DNA of 64,000 nt from Frankiales bacterium (GCA_025464695.1 JAODNQ010000270.1:1-64000); one strand, 5' to 3'; positions 26,608 through 36,396 are shown, counted from the first letter of the stretch. Made by a program: numbers and translations. The notes: generated by a model from the letters alone, not told the origin.

Positions 26608-26835
26608 TCAGGCGGTTTGGATCGTCGCGACGTGCAGGGCTTGCCGGTCGCTGACCGACAGCACGACCTCGCAGTTGCGGCAGCGGGCGACGCGGTACGG
26701 CTCCCGGTGCGGCCGCAGTAGAGGTCCCCAGCGCCTGAGTTCTTGCACCTGCTTGACGGACAAGCTCGCGTCTGCTCCGCAGCGAGGACACGGCGCAGCC
26801 AGCATGCCGAGCGCGGTGGTACGGCGAAGGGGCAC
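26608..26835 (-). CDS. Small zinc-ribbon protein, type A copy 1
   Basis: 75 residues (GTG start at 26835; ATG at 26805 is an alternative). Two Cys-x2-Cys knuckles (Cys16/Cys19 and Cys52/Cys55) are separated by 32 residues that include the segment QVQELRRWGP and REPYRVARC. A paralogue at 39214-39423 has identical Cys spacing and 28 of 51 identical residues in the core. Probably a zinc-stabilised structural or nucleic-acid/protein-binding element; function unknown. It runs opposite to the flanking EPS genes. Confidence 0.6.
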   Translation of the reverse strand: MPLRRTTALGMLAAPCPRCGADASLSVKQVQELRRWGPLLRPHREPYRVARCRNCEVVLSVSDRQALHVATIQTA

Positions 26836-27015
26836 AGCGCAGCATGGCGCACGTACAGCCCTTGCGCAGGGCTTCTAGTACAGGCTCCCAGCCGCTGTCG
26901 CCGGACCGCCCGCTCATGGCGGGCACGGGCGGTGCGCCGGTCATGTGCCCGTCACGTGGCAGGGGCACACTTGCCGTGTTCCTTGCCGGCGCACTGGAAG
27001 ACCGAGGGGATGCTG

Positions 27016-27225
27016 ATGAGACAGCGGTGTGAATCGCCAGCGGTCCTGGCCCTGAGCAGCGCCTGTGGCCGGTTCAGGCCGCACCGCGTGCGGCAGTCGT
27101 CGGAGACCCGTTGGCGGCACCTCGGCCGGCGGCCCAGGACGGCGTGGTTGACGAGGACGTGTGAGGTGTGCGGGTTCTCCGTTCGTGAAGATGGCGACTC
27201 GACGAGCCGTGGCCAAGTCGACTGA
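27016..27225 (+). CDS. Small Cys-rich protein, type B copy 1 (first knuckle degenerate)
   Basis: 69 residues from ATG 27016, six nt after GAGGGG. The C-terminal half, ETRWRHLGRRPRTAWLTRTC followed by EVCGFSVR, aligns with the type B protein at 33941-34117 (17 of 28 identical positions). The N-terminal Cys-x2-Cys present there is not kept here. Its TGA overlaps the ATG of the VanZ-like gene (TGATG), suggesting translational coupling. Function unknown. Confidence 0.5.
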   Translation: MRQRCESPAVLALSSACGRFRPHRVRQSSETRWRHLGRRPRTAWLTRTCEVCGFSVREDGDSTSRGQVD

Positions 27226-27722
27226 TGCCCCCCCTTCCGCTGGTCCTTCCCGGACGCACCGCCCCAATCCCGAGGAGCACCGCCTTCGCTCGCCGGATGT
27301 TGGCCGGCTACGTGCTCCTGCCACTGGTGCTGACCCTGACGAGTACGCCCTTGAGCGCTGGGCTGAACGGTTTCTACCGCCTGGCGCGGCCGGTCGTAGC
27401 GGCGCTGACCCTGGGCCAAGTCGCACTCGCCCCGCACGAGGCGGAAGCGCTCGCAAACGTCCTGCTGTTCATGCCGCTCGGCGCGTTGCTGCCCCTCGCG
27501 GTGCCGCGGACGCCGCTTCCGGTCTTGCTCGGTGGACTCGCAGCTCTGAGCCTCGCGCTGGAGGTCGCACAGGACGCGCTCCTGGCCTCACGGTCACCAA
27601 GCCTGCGGGACGTCTTGAACAATGTCGGCGGGGCCGCGATCGCCATGGTTCTGCAGGGCCAGCAGCCACGAGCTCGCGCCCGCGGCTCCTCGCGTGACGC
27701 AGCGGCCCCGCCCGGAGGCTGA
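27225..27722 (+). CDS. VanZ-like membrane protein
   Basis: 165 residues. Four membrane helices; the VanZ signature is visible as NVLLFMPLGALLPL, then a helix with Glu and Gln (LEVAQDALL) and the SLRDVLNNVGGAAIA segment. VanZ-like proteins occur in teicoplanin resistance and often in EPS clusters, where the role is unclear. The ATG overlaps the stop of the small type B protein gene. Confidence 0.75.
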   Translation: MPPLPLVLPGRTAPIPRSTAFARRMLAGYVLLPLVLTLTSTPLSAGLNGFYRLARPVVAALTLGQVALAPHEAEALANVLLFMPLGALLPLAVPRTPLPVLLGGLAALSLALEVAQDALLASRSPSLRDVLNNVGGAAIAMVLQGQQPRARARGSSRDAAAPPGG

Positions 27723-28056
27723 CCGGGGGGTGAAAGGCCCATGCCACTGACCCAACAGGCGCAGGGGGGCAGCACGGCCAAGCACTCCGCGGCCGCTGGC
27801 GGGGGCCCCGGGTCTGTTGCCCTTACGCTTGCTCGTCTGGTCCAGCAGCGACCTGCAAGGCCGGAGGGTGGTTCCGCGTGCAAGGGCAGCTGCCAGTCGA
27901 GACGACTCCTGCGGAGCGCGTCAACCATGAGGTCCGGTCGGCGTCGTGCCGTCGCCGACCAGCAACGAGCGGGAGGTCGGGGATCGGCAGCCGCCGGCTG
28001 AACACGGACAGCCGTGACACGACGCCTCTGGGCACTCGAGGGGCCGGTCGGCGAGG
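27723..28056. other. Intergenic stretch before the flippase gene
   Basis: 334 bp. An open frame on the plus strand (27741-28001) is Arg/Ser/Ala-rich with no domain or convincing ribosome site, so I do not call it. No promoter is obvious. GAGG a few nt before 28057 could serve the flippase gene. Confidence 0.35.
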
Positions 28057-29577
28057 GTGACCAGTCCCCTGCTGACGAGGATCACCTGGAACGCTGTCGG
28101 GCTGGGGGCGCCCGCGGTGGGTCAACTGATCCTCGCGCCGGCGATCATCCACCGGATCGGCCTCGCCGCCTTCGGCGTCTACTCACTCCTGTTGATCATC
28201 ATCAGCATCCTGGTGAGCCTCGATGGTGGCGTGGGGGCCTCCCTCATCCGCTTCTTCTCGCGAGCGTTGCACTCCCCGGACGCCCGGCGCGCGAGCGACG
28301 TCACAGCACTCGCCTCTACCGCGCTCCTGTTCTTCGTCGGACTGGGTGGCGTCCTGGGCCTGGCGGGCTGGTTGATGGGCGACCTCACGCACCGCCTGCT
28401 CCACCTGAAGGACGCGATGGTCGCCACGGAGGACACAGGCCAGGTCGTCTGGCTCCTGGCCGTGGCGCTGACACTGGCACTCGTGGGCACCGTCCCCAAC
28501 GCTCTTCTGCAGGCCAACAACGACTACCTCTCCATAGCGCTCGCGGCCGTCGCTGCACAGGCGGCGTACCTCGCCAGCGCCTTGCTGGTCGGGCTCGATC
28601 GGGGAGTGCTGGGGCTCCTGCACAGCCTGCTCCTGCTATATGCCACGCGCCTGCTCCTGTCCACCATCCGCGCCGTCACGACCGTCCCCTTGTCCGCACC
28701 ACGGCTCATGTCCTTGAGCGAGGTCGGGGAGGTGGTGAGCTTCGCCGGCCGCACCCAGCTCTCGATGGCCGCGGGTCTGATCAACAGTCAGACCGACGCG
28801 CTCGTCATCGCCGCGTTCCTCCCCAGCAGCGCGCTGGGGCTCTACAGCGTGGCCGCGAACTTCGCCCAGCTCCTGCGACAGGTTCCCAGTTTCGCGCTGG
28901 GACCCCTCTACGCCCAACTCAACTCGGTAGCGTTCCAGGAGGGACGCGATGCCGTTCTCGCGCGGGCGATGCGCCTCCAGCGGCTGTGGGGAGATCTGGT
29001 CACAGGTTGGACGCTCAACGGTGCCATCGCCGCGGCGATCGGCGTCGTCGCCTGGCTGGGCACGGACTACACGCGTGCGTCCGTCGTCGTGGTCTGCCTG
29101 GCACTGGGGAACGGCGTCAACCTGCTCACCGGCGTCCTCAGCACGCTCGCCAGGACCCTCAACAAGCCCGGTCAGGAAGCGCGTTATGGGCTGCTCGCGA
29201 CGTTGGCGAACGCCGTCGTCACTCTCGCTCTGGTCCAGCCGCTCGGGCTGGTGGGCGTCGTCCTTGGAACGGCGCTGTCGCCCGTCCTGGCCGCCGGCTA
29301 CTTTCTGTCGTCCATGCGCCGAGCCACCGGCGAGCGGCTGCCTGGGCTGACGAGTGGCATCCCGTTGGTGCGGACAGCCCTGAGTCTAGCCCTCACGGCG
29401 GCGGGGTGCTCCGCCATGTACGTGGTGAGCGACATCCTGACGGGCACGGGCCTGGCCGCCCTTGTGCTCGTGGGGGCCGGCGCGACGCCAGGGATGCTCC
29501 TCTACTACCGGGCGCAGCTCCGCCTGGCCGGCGAGACGCTAGGGGTGTCTCGGCTCTCGCTGCGCAAGGTCGGTTGA
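28057..29577 (+). CDS. Wzx-like oligosaccharide flippase (MOP superfamily)
   Basis: 506 residues with 12-14 predicted membrane helices and the MOP-type pattern: an N-terminal helix ending GQLILAPAIIHRIG, AAFGVYSLLLI, and the later GRTQLSMAAGLINSQTDALVIAAFL segment. It would move lipid-linked EPS repeat units to the outer face for the Wzy-like polymerase at 17169. GTG start. It is separated from the other EPS transport genes by several kilobases. Confidence 0.82.
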   Translation: MTSPLLTRITWNAVGLGAPAVGQLILAPAIIHRIGLAAFGVYSLLLIIISILVSLDGGVGASLIRFFSRALHSPDARRASDVTALASTALLFFVGLGGVLGLAGWLMGDLTHRLLHLKDAMVATEDTGQVVWLLAVALTLALVGTVPNALLQANNDYLSIALAAVAAQAAYLASALLVGLDRGVLGLLHSLLLLYATRLLLSTIRAVTTVPLSAPRLMSLSEVGEVVSFAGRTQLSMAAGLINSQTDALVIAAFLPSSALGLYSVAANFAQLLRQVPSFALGPLYAQLNSVAFQEGRDAVLARAMRLQRLWGDLVTGWTLNGAIAAAIGVVAWLGTDYTRASVVVVCLALGNGVNLLTGVLSTLARTLNKPGQEARYGLLATLANAVVTLALVQPLGLVGVVLGTALSPVLAAGYFLSSMRRATGERLPGLTSGIPLVRTALSLALTAAGCSAMYVVSDILTGTGLAALVLVGAGATPGMLLYYRAQLRLAGETLGVSRLSLRKVG

Positions 29578-29660
29578 CGGCTCAAGGTGGTCCCAGGCCC
29601 TGAGCCCTGCCCAGGCCGTGGCGCGGCGTGCGCGCGCGTGCCCGACCAGAAGCCGTCGGC

Positions 29661-30902
29661 CTAGCGCTGAGAGCCGGTCAGGCTCTCCCTCAGGCGTCGA
29701 AGGCTCTCGGAGGGTTGGAGGAACTTCCTCGCATGTGCCGCAGCCGCGGCCGACGCCTCCCTCGCCAGCTCCGGCTCGCGCAGGAGTGCCAGGGTTCCGT
29801 GCAGCAAGGCGCTGGCGTCCTCAGGCTCGACCACGCAGCCGGCGCCCGACCGCATCACTTCGCTCGCTGTGCCACCGCCTCGCGGTACAGCAGCCACCAC
29901 CGGCCGGCCAGCCCGGAAGTAGCTCGTCAACTTGCTCGGCAGGCTCATGTCCACCGCGCTGGCGCGCTCGTTCACCAGCAGCACGTCCGCGGCCGCCAGG
30001 ACGTCGGTGAACTCCCCGTCCGCCGCCGGCGGGAGGAACTGCAGGGTGGGAACATCGCGCCCAAGCTCCTGCAGTGCGAACCTCTGACTCCCGTCGCCCA
30101 TCAGCACGAAACGCACGTGCGGCGCGTCCACGGCGGCGACCCGCGCCGCCTGGACGACGTTCTCCAGCCCCTGTTTGAGGCCCATGTTCCCGCTGTGCAG
30201 TGCGATCAGCTGGTCCTCGCCCCAGCCCAGCCGCCGCCGCGTCTCCGCGCGGTCCGCCGTCGGGGCCTGCACATGACTCCAGTTCCGTACCACCGCCACG
30301 GCATCCGGACTGCAACCGACGCCCTCCGCGTAGCCGCGGAAAGCCTCGTTGAGGACGAGCACCTGGTCCGCGCGGCGAAGGACACGACCCTCGAGCCACG
30401 TCGTCGCCCTCGTGATGCTGCCGCCACCCGCGATCCCGCTCTGCGCCGTCGCCGGTCCCATCAGGTCTTGGACCCACACCACGAGTCGGGCCCCGGTACG
30501 GCGAGCGATGGCGGCTGCCGCAGCGCTGCCGAACAGGCTCGGCACGACCGCGAGCACGACGTCGGGGCGGAACGGCAACCGCTGCGCCAGCACGTGCACG
30601 CCGAAGGTCAGCTCGTACAGGCCGCGGGTCAGCGCCGTCTGCTGGGCGGGCACCACGTGGCGGAGCCGACGCACCCGGACGCCTTCGCGGACCTCATCCA
30701 CACGCAGCCGCCGCCGGTACGCCTCCGGCGTAGACCAGTGCGGGTAGTGCGGCACGCCGGCCAAGACGAACACCTCGGCGCCCTGCTCGCGCAGGTGCTC
30801 GCAGGCTTGAGTCGTGTAGGGCGCGATCCCCGTGTGCTCGGGGGCGTAGTTGATGCCGACCACGAGGACCTTCAAGCCTTGCAGTTCGCGGGGGTTGTCC
30901 AC
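29661..30902 (-). CDS. GT4-family glycosyltransferase, WcaI-like
   Basis: 413 residues of GT-B fold. N-terminal LKVLVVGINYAPEHTGIAPY and AGVPHYPHW match the WcaI-type colanic acid transferase group, VPSLFGSAAAAAIARRTGAR and WVQDLMG follow, and the C-terminal domain carries LHSGNMGLKQGLEN, VLLVNERAS and SLPSKLTSYFRAGRPVVA. Nucleotide-sugar donor not predictable; in related systems it is GDP-fucose. It is transcribed opposite to the surrounding plus-strand genes. Confidence 0.83.
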   Translation of the reverse strand: MDNPRELQGLKVLVVGINYAPEHTGIAPYTTQACEHLREQGAEVFVLAGVPHYPHWSTPEAYRRRLRVDEVREGVRVRRLRHVVPAQQTALTRGLYELTFGVHVLAQRLPFRPDVVLAVVPSLFGSAAAAAIARRTGARLVVWVQDLMGPATAQSGIAGGGSITRATTWLEGRVLRRADQVLVLNEAFRGYAEGVGCSPDAVAVVRNWSHVQAPTADRAETRRRLGWGEDQLIALHSGNMGLKQGLENVVQAARVAAVDAPHVRFVLMGDGSQRFALQELGRDVPTLQFLPPAADGEFTDVLAAADVLLVNERASAVDMSLPSKLTSYFRAGRPVVAAVPRGGGTASEVMRSGAGCVVEPEDASALLHGTLALLREPELAREASAAAAAHARKFLQPSESLRRLRESLTGSQR

Positions 30903-31082
30903 GGCGGCAGCCTAGGTGCGACAGACTGACCACTGGCCCTGCAGGACGCGGGGGCCGGAAGGGTGACCGCGGGCTCTCGTGCCTGCGGACGAGTTCCGGC
31001 TACGGCAGCCCTGCTGGCCGCCGACAGAGGGTAGGCAGAGCAGGCGCCGGCCGACGTGCCGTCCATGAGGCAGGGAGCGTGC

Positions 31083-32561
31083 GTGACTGCGGCAGCGGCG
31101 TCCGGCCCGTCACGACGCCGCAGCGATCCCGCGCCCACCCGAGACGCTTCAGCAGCCGCGTGGCTGCTGAAGTACCGTCGGCTGCTCATCGCCCTCGACG
31201 TCCTCGCAGTGCTCCTCGCCGGGCTAGCAGCCGTGCTCATCCGTTTCGGCAGCACGGGGGAGCAGCTGCGCGGCTACTCCTACGTCACCGTCGGCGTGGT
31301 CATCGGCGCGGCGTGGATCCTCCTTCTGGGCCTGAGCCGCTGCTACGAACCCCGTTTCCTCGGCGTCGGACCCGAGGAGGCCAGGCGCGTCACGAACGCC
31401 TCCCTCCGCCTGGTCGCCGGCGTTGCCCTGCTCGGCTACTCCACGCAGCTCGACCTCGCCCGCGGCTTCGTCGCGGTCATGCTGCCGCTCGGCACCGTGC
31501 TGCTCCTGCTAGGGCGCTACGGCGCTCGCCTGGTCCTGCACCGCCTGCGGCGCTCGGGCCGGTGCGTCCACCGCGTGATCCTGCTCGGGACGGCTCCTCA
31601 CGTCCGGGAGCTGGCCGAGCAGCTGGCCCGCGACCCCTCCAGCGGCCTCCGGGTCGTCGGTGCCTGCGTGCCCGGGGGCGGCACGTCGGTCGCCCTGAGC
31701 GACGGGCAGCAGGTGCGGGTGGTGGGGCACTTCACCGACGTCGTCGACGCGCTTCGGCGCACGGCGGCCGACACCCTGGCCGTTGCACACTCGCCCGGCC
31801 TGCAGGGTGAGCCCCTGCGCCGGCTCGCCTACCAGCTGGAGGGGACCGGGATCGACCTGCTCGTCGCGCCGGCCCTGACCAGCGTCGGCGGCAGCCGCAT
31901 CAGCATCCGGCCGGCTGCGGGCCTGCCGCTGCTCCACCTCGATGAGCCGGAGCTGGGCGGCGTCCGGCAGCTGGTCAAGGGGGTGCTGGACCGGACCGCG
32001 TCGCTGCTGGCCCTGGTCGTGCTCAGCCCGCTCCTGCTCGCCGTCGCCGTCGCCGTGAGGTCGACCAGTCCTGGGCCTGTCGTCTTCAAGCAGGAGCGGG
32101 TGGGACGGGGCGGCAAGACGTTCTGCCTGTGGAAGTTCCGCTCGATGGTCCAGGACGCCGAGGCCCGTCGCGATGGGCTGGCTGGTGCGAACGAGCACGA
32201 CGGTGTGCTCTTCAAGATCCGCGAGGACCCGCGCGTGACCCGCGTCGGTCGCTTCCTGCGCCGCACCTCCATCGACGAGCTGCCGCAGCTGGTCAACGTG
32301 CTCCGAGGCGAGATGAGCCTGGTCGGTCCGCGCCCCCCGTTGCCCGCGGAGGTCGCGCGCTACGAGGCGCTCGCCCGCCGTCGGCTGCTGGTCAAGCCCG
32401 GCGTCACTGGGCTGTGGCAGGTGAGCGGGCGCAGCAACCTGACGTGGGAGGACACCGTGCGGCTCGACCTGCAGTACGTCGAGAACTGGTCCCTCGGGCT
32501 GGACGTCAGCATCTTGCTACGCACCCTCAGCGCCGTCATGCGAGGCGATGGCGCGTACTAG
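31083..32561 (+). CDS. Polyprenyl glycosylphosphotransferase, copy 2
   Basis: About 492 residues, same architecture as the enzyme at 9487-10959: membrane helices, nucleotide-binding-like region, another helix, then the sugar transferase domain (SPGPVVFKQERVGRGGK, KFRSMV, DELPQLVNVLRGEMSLVGPR, KPGVTGLWQVSGR). It initiates EPS assembly on undecaprenyl phosphate. GTG at 31083 has AGGGAG upstream; GTG 31056 and ATG 31065 are in frame. Two such enzymes suggest two polymers or alternative first sugars. Confidence 0.86.
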   Translation: MTAAAASGPSRRRSDPAPTRDASAAAWLLKYRRLLIALDVLAVLLAGLAAVLIRFGSTGEQLRGYSYVTVGVVIGAAWILLLGLSRCYEPRFLGVGPEEARRVTNASLRLVAGVALLGYSTQLDLARGFVAVMLPLGTVLLLLGRYGARLVLHRLRRSGRCVHRVILLGTAPHVRELAEQLARDPSSGLRVVGACVPGGGTSVALSDGQQVRVVGHFTDVVDALRRTAADTLAVAHSPGLQGEPLRRLAYQLEGTGIDLLVAPALTSVGGSRISIRPAAGLPLLHLDEPELGGVRQLVKGVLDRTASLLALVVLSPLLLAVAVAVRSTSPGPVVFKQERVGRGGKTFCLWKFRSMVQDAEARRDGLAGANEHDGVLFKIREDPRVTRVGRFLRRTSIDELPQLVNVLRGEMSLVGPRPPLPAEVARYEALARRRLLVKPGVTGLWQVSGRSNLTWEDTVRLDLQYVENWSLGLDVSILLRTLSAVMRGDGAY

Positions 32562-33018
32562 GGCGTGTCGCTCGTGTCGGGTCTGACTGGATGCTGCGCA
32601 GTGACGCGGAACTCGTGCTCAACAACGACGTGTGGTCGCGGCGAGCCGTTCCCCTACCGCCTGTTTTGGGCGCGGTGGGCGGCGCAGCCGGGCCCACCTC
32701 CCTTGGTCGAGGGCATCCTGTTGCGCAACCGCGGGCAGCGCGTGGCGTCAGCGGGGCTGGCGGCGGGAGGGCAGCGGCACCACCATCGTTCGAAGCCCGT
32801 GACAACAAGGAAGCCAACGTCGGCGAGCGGCGTGCAACCCGCCTGACAACGCCACCCGCTACGACAAGCGAGTCTCACCCGACGGGCGGCGCGTCCTGGC
32901 GTCGATCCGGTTCTGCATATGAGTATCCCGGTGACTCCGAGACACGCTCTAGCCCGACAGGACGACGCGCCCCCCGCCCCGACCGTGAGGTCCCGGGGTT
33001 GGCGCTGGCGACAACTGG
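32562..33018. other. Intergenic stretch, no convincing gene
   Basis: 457 bp. An open frame at 32565-32846 has four Cys near its start but no homology to the other small zinc-ribbon proteins and no ribosome site. No RNA gene or repeat is visible. The tract is part of a low-density zone that continues to about 34.9 kb. Confidence 0.4.
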
Positions 33019-33702
33019 TCAGCCCGCCCCGGGCTTGTTGCGCTCGTCGGTGGCCATGAAGCTGACGCAGTCGCCCTGCGTCTTGAAGGCCCCGAACTGT
33101 CGCCAAGCGCTCATCTTGCAGTCCTCGACGCCGGCCTGCCGGACGACGATCCTGAACTGTCCGGAATTGTCGCTGGTGGGGCTGTCGATGAAGCGGTACT
33201 GCAACTGGACGTGGTTCCCTGCGCCGGTGACCAGGTAGTTGTAGGTGTGACTGGCGAGCGGCTGCGTGTACGGGCCGCCCGCTGGCTCGAGGTGCTGGAA
33301 GCCGCTGCCATCGCCTGTGTCGATGACGAACCGCGGGTTGTGCCGCGGAAGCTGGCGAGTGCAGCCCGTGAACCGGTCGCCCTCGGCGAAGGCAGTCTCG
33401 GCGTCCACTCCGCTCCATCCGCCTTGCGGCTTCGCGGGACTGGGGTAATTGATGCTGACGCTCACGCCGGTTCCGCAGATTGCCGGGCCGACGCCCTGGG
33501 CGACGGTGCCGCTGACGGTCAAGAAGTGGTACGTGCCTTGAGGCAGCAGTGTGGTGGTGACGGTCGGCTGCTGGTTGTCGGCCTTGTAGGTGTCCAGCAT
33601 CAGCGTCTCCGACACTGGGCTCGTTGAGGCGTGCGCGGTGTCGATCAGCGCTGCTGAGGCGACGGCAGCGGCTGCCAAGGATGCAAGAAGTCGTCGGTTC
33701 AT
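33019..33702 (-). CDS. Secreted protein of unknown function with C-terminal GDC motif region
   Basis: 227 residues from ATG 33702: signal peptide MNRRLLASLAAAAVASAALI and cleavage near AHA, then a beta-rich domain with AVGPAICGTG-like Cys, QLPRHNPRF and HVQLQYRFIDSPTSDNSG. The C-terminus has CKMSAWRQFGAFKTQGDCVS, a motif shared by secreted actinobacterial proteins of unknown role (Cys, Trp, Phe, Lys-x-x-Gly-x-Cys). GGGGGG lies upstream of the start; a longer frame begins at 33735. Confidence 0.62.
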   Translation of the reverse strand: MNRRLLASLAAAAVASAALIDTAHASTSPVSETLMLDTYKADNQQPTVTTTLLPQGTYHFLTVSGTVAQGVGPAICGTGVSVSINYPSPAKPQGGWSGVDAETAFAEGDRFTGCTRQLPRHNPRFVIDTGDGSGFQHLEPAGGPYTQPLASHTYNYLVTGAGNHVQLQYRFIDSPTSDNSGQFRIVVRQAGVEDCKMSAWRQFGAFKTQGDCVSFMATDERNKPGAG

Positions 33703-33940
33703 GGTGTCCCCCCGGACGTTGGATGCCGTCAGCATGTCGGGCGACGGTATCCAGCCGTAGACCCCGATCTGCCCGGTAGGGGATAGGTCTTTCTGGCGCC
33801 CAGGCTAGTCATTCCGTATGTCCGCCCACACCGTCACGCGCGGGGCCGGCAGCTGCAGCGGAGGCGTTCATGTCATTGTCATGTGCTAGGTGCACGCTGT
33901 CGTCGGGCCCCTGACCGGGGGCCGAGGACCGGGGGGTCCA

Positions 33941-34117
33941 GTGAGACGTCGACGTGTGCTGCCATCGGTCGTTGGGACCTGCGGGACCTGCAGCCAGCCA
34001 GGCCAGTTGTCGTTGTACGAGTCGTGGGAGACACGCTGGCGCGGCTACGGCCGCGTACCGGGAACATCCCGGCTCATGAAGACCTGCGGGGCCTGCGGCT
34101 TCTCCGCCCGCGGCTAG
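33941..34117 (+). CDS. Small zinc-ribbon protein, type B copy 2
   Basis: 58 residues. Two Cys-x2-Cys knuckles are present (GTCGTCSQP and KTCGACGFSARG), with ESWETRWRGYGRVPGT between them. The GTG is preceded by a G-rich ribosome-site-like stretch. It is homologous to the protein encoded at 27016-27225. Function unknown, likely zinc-binding. Confidence 0.55.
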   Translation: MRRRRVLPSVVGTCGTCSQPGQLSLYESWETRWRGYGRVPGTSRLMKTCGACGFSARG

Positions 34118-34592
34118 AGCGTGTCCGACATGTCGGGCTCACCTGAGGCCGACGGTGCGCGGCTTGCGCAAGCGCGCGGTGGTCAGCGACGGCACGTGCA
34201 GTCGTAGCGAGCCGCTCCTTGGGCACGGGAAGGTGATGCCCGCCCTGCCCGAGATGCTCGCGGCGCTGCGCGTCCCGCGCTTCCGTGAACGGCGGCGGAG
34301 CATGCCCGACAAGTTGCGGAGCGACTGGGCGTGTTCCGCACGAGGCACCGGGCCTTGCTCCGGGCCCGGCACGTCGTCGCCGTCATCCCGCAGCCGCGTG
34401 ACCAGATCAGCAAGCCAGGAACCGAGGCAGGAGGGCGGCCTACCACCTCGGTCGACGCACGGGACGACGAGCAGCGCAACGTCGAGGGAGCGACCGACCG
34501 GCTCTTGACTGTGCGTGGCACCGCCACCACGTGTGGCAAGCACACCCCTGACCTACCGCCGCGGCCTCGTTGGCCCCATCGGACCAGACACC
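34118..34592. other. Intergenic stretch, no supported gene
   Basis: 475 bp with frames open on both strands but Arg/Ser/Pro-rich and without family features. A 12-bp palindrome (CCGACATGTCGG) lies at 34125-34136, just after the type B gene, and might be a weak terminator or a protein site. Possible decayed DNA. Confidence 0.4.
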
Positions 34593-34850
34593 TCAGGCGT
34601 GGCGGCGCCCAGGGCGCACACGGACCTGCGGTGTGGCCACCTCTGTCAGCCGCTCGTGTAGATCCGCGTCGGGCTTCAGCGCCGTCGCTCCGCACGAGGG
34701 GCAGCGGTTCACTGGCCGTGGGTCGGCCCAACCGTTCTTCAGGCCGGCGTGCCTCGCCAGTCGCCGGACCTTCACCCCCGCCGCCGAGACATGCTGGTCC
34801 CCCGGCGTCCACCGTCGACCGCAGCCCGTGCAGCGCACCCGCTCCGTCAT
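34593..34850 (-). CDS. Small zinc-ribbon protein, type C
   Basis: 85 residues from ATG 34850 (GGGGGTGGGG just upstream). Two knuckles, RCTGCGRRW near the start and RCPSCGAT near the middle, are separated by about 40 residues including VKVRRLARHAGLKNGWAD. It is not alignable to the type A and B proteins outside the Cys pairs. Function unknown. Confidence 0.5.
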   Translation of the reverse strand: MTERVRCTGCGRRWTPGDQHVSAAGVKVRRLARHAGLKNGWADPRPVNRCPSCGATALKPDADLHERLTEVATPQVRVRPGRRHA

Positions 34851-34950
34851 GCCCCACCCCCTGAGAAGCAGGAGAGCGCCCCGGGACCGCGATGTCAACG
34901 TGCGGGAGAACTCGTTCAGGCCCTGTTCACGGGCGGCCCGAGGCAGACGG

Positions 34951-35919
<969 letters not shown>

Positions 35920-35947
35920 GGGAGAGACCCTGTCATGCCGTGGGCCA

Positions 35948-36256
35948 TCAGCGCCCGACGCGCGCGGGACGCCTGCGGGGCTGCAGCGCCGCGGTCGTGA
36001 CCATGTTGGAGCGCTCGTCGCTCAGCTGGTGCATCGTGACGCCGTAGTGCTCGGCCAGGGACTGCAGGTGCTCCTCGCTGCGGGTGCGGTCGGGCGTCCT
36101 GCGAAGCAGGTCCTCGTTCTGCCACGCGATGTCGTGCGCCAGCAGGACGTGTAGCGCTGTCACAGCGCGGGTCCCCGGAGGGCCGAGGACGATCTCGGCT
36201 GCGCGCAGGTACACGGCGTGGGAGTCGGTGCGGCGGCGAGGGAGGGGGAAGAGCAC
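35948..36256 (-). CDS. Hypothetical protein
   Basis: 102 residues from a GTG at 36256. A hydrophobic central part (YLRAAEIVLGPPG, ALHVLLAHDIAWQN) and an acidic/Gln-rich middle look protein-like, and codon use seems plausible. No family is recognised and no good ribosome site is seen. It lies next to gmd copy 2 on the same strand. Confidence 0.4.
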   Translation of the reverse strand: MLFPLPRRRTDSHAVYLRAAEIVLGPPGTRAVTALHVLLAHDIAWQNEDLLRRTPDRTRSEEHLQSLAEHYGVTMHQLSDERSNMVTTAALQPRRRPARVGR

Positions 36257-36396
36257 GCGGTCGATCCGATCAGGGGAAGGCGTTGTCCGCTCTACCTTCG
36301 TCTTCGAACCACAGCGGGCTGAAGGGGTTGCGGGGCAAGTCGCCCTGATGGGCAGCCGGCCTAGCCTGTCCGGACCGGGTCCGGCTGACGCCCCCG

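Noticed and set aside
27741..28001. Possible 86-residue protein before the flippase gene
   Set aside because: Low-complexity Arg/Ala/Ser sequence, weak ribosome site, no conservation clue.
32565..32846. Possible 93-residue Cys-rich protein
   Set aside because: Four Cys near the start but no ribosome site, no match to the zinc-ribbon types and Arg/Ser-rich end.
34155..34508. Possible 117-residue plus-strand gene
   Set aside because: Composition is Arg/Ser/Pro-heavy, typical of out-of-frame high-GC DNA, and no motif or ribosome site is seen.
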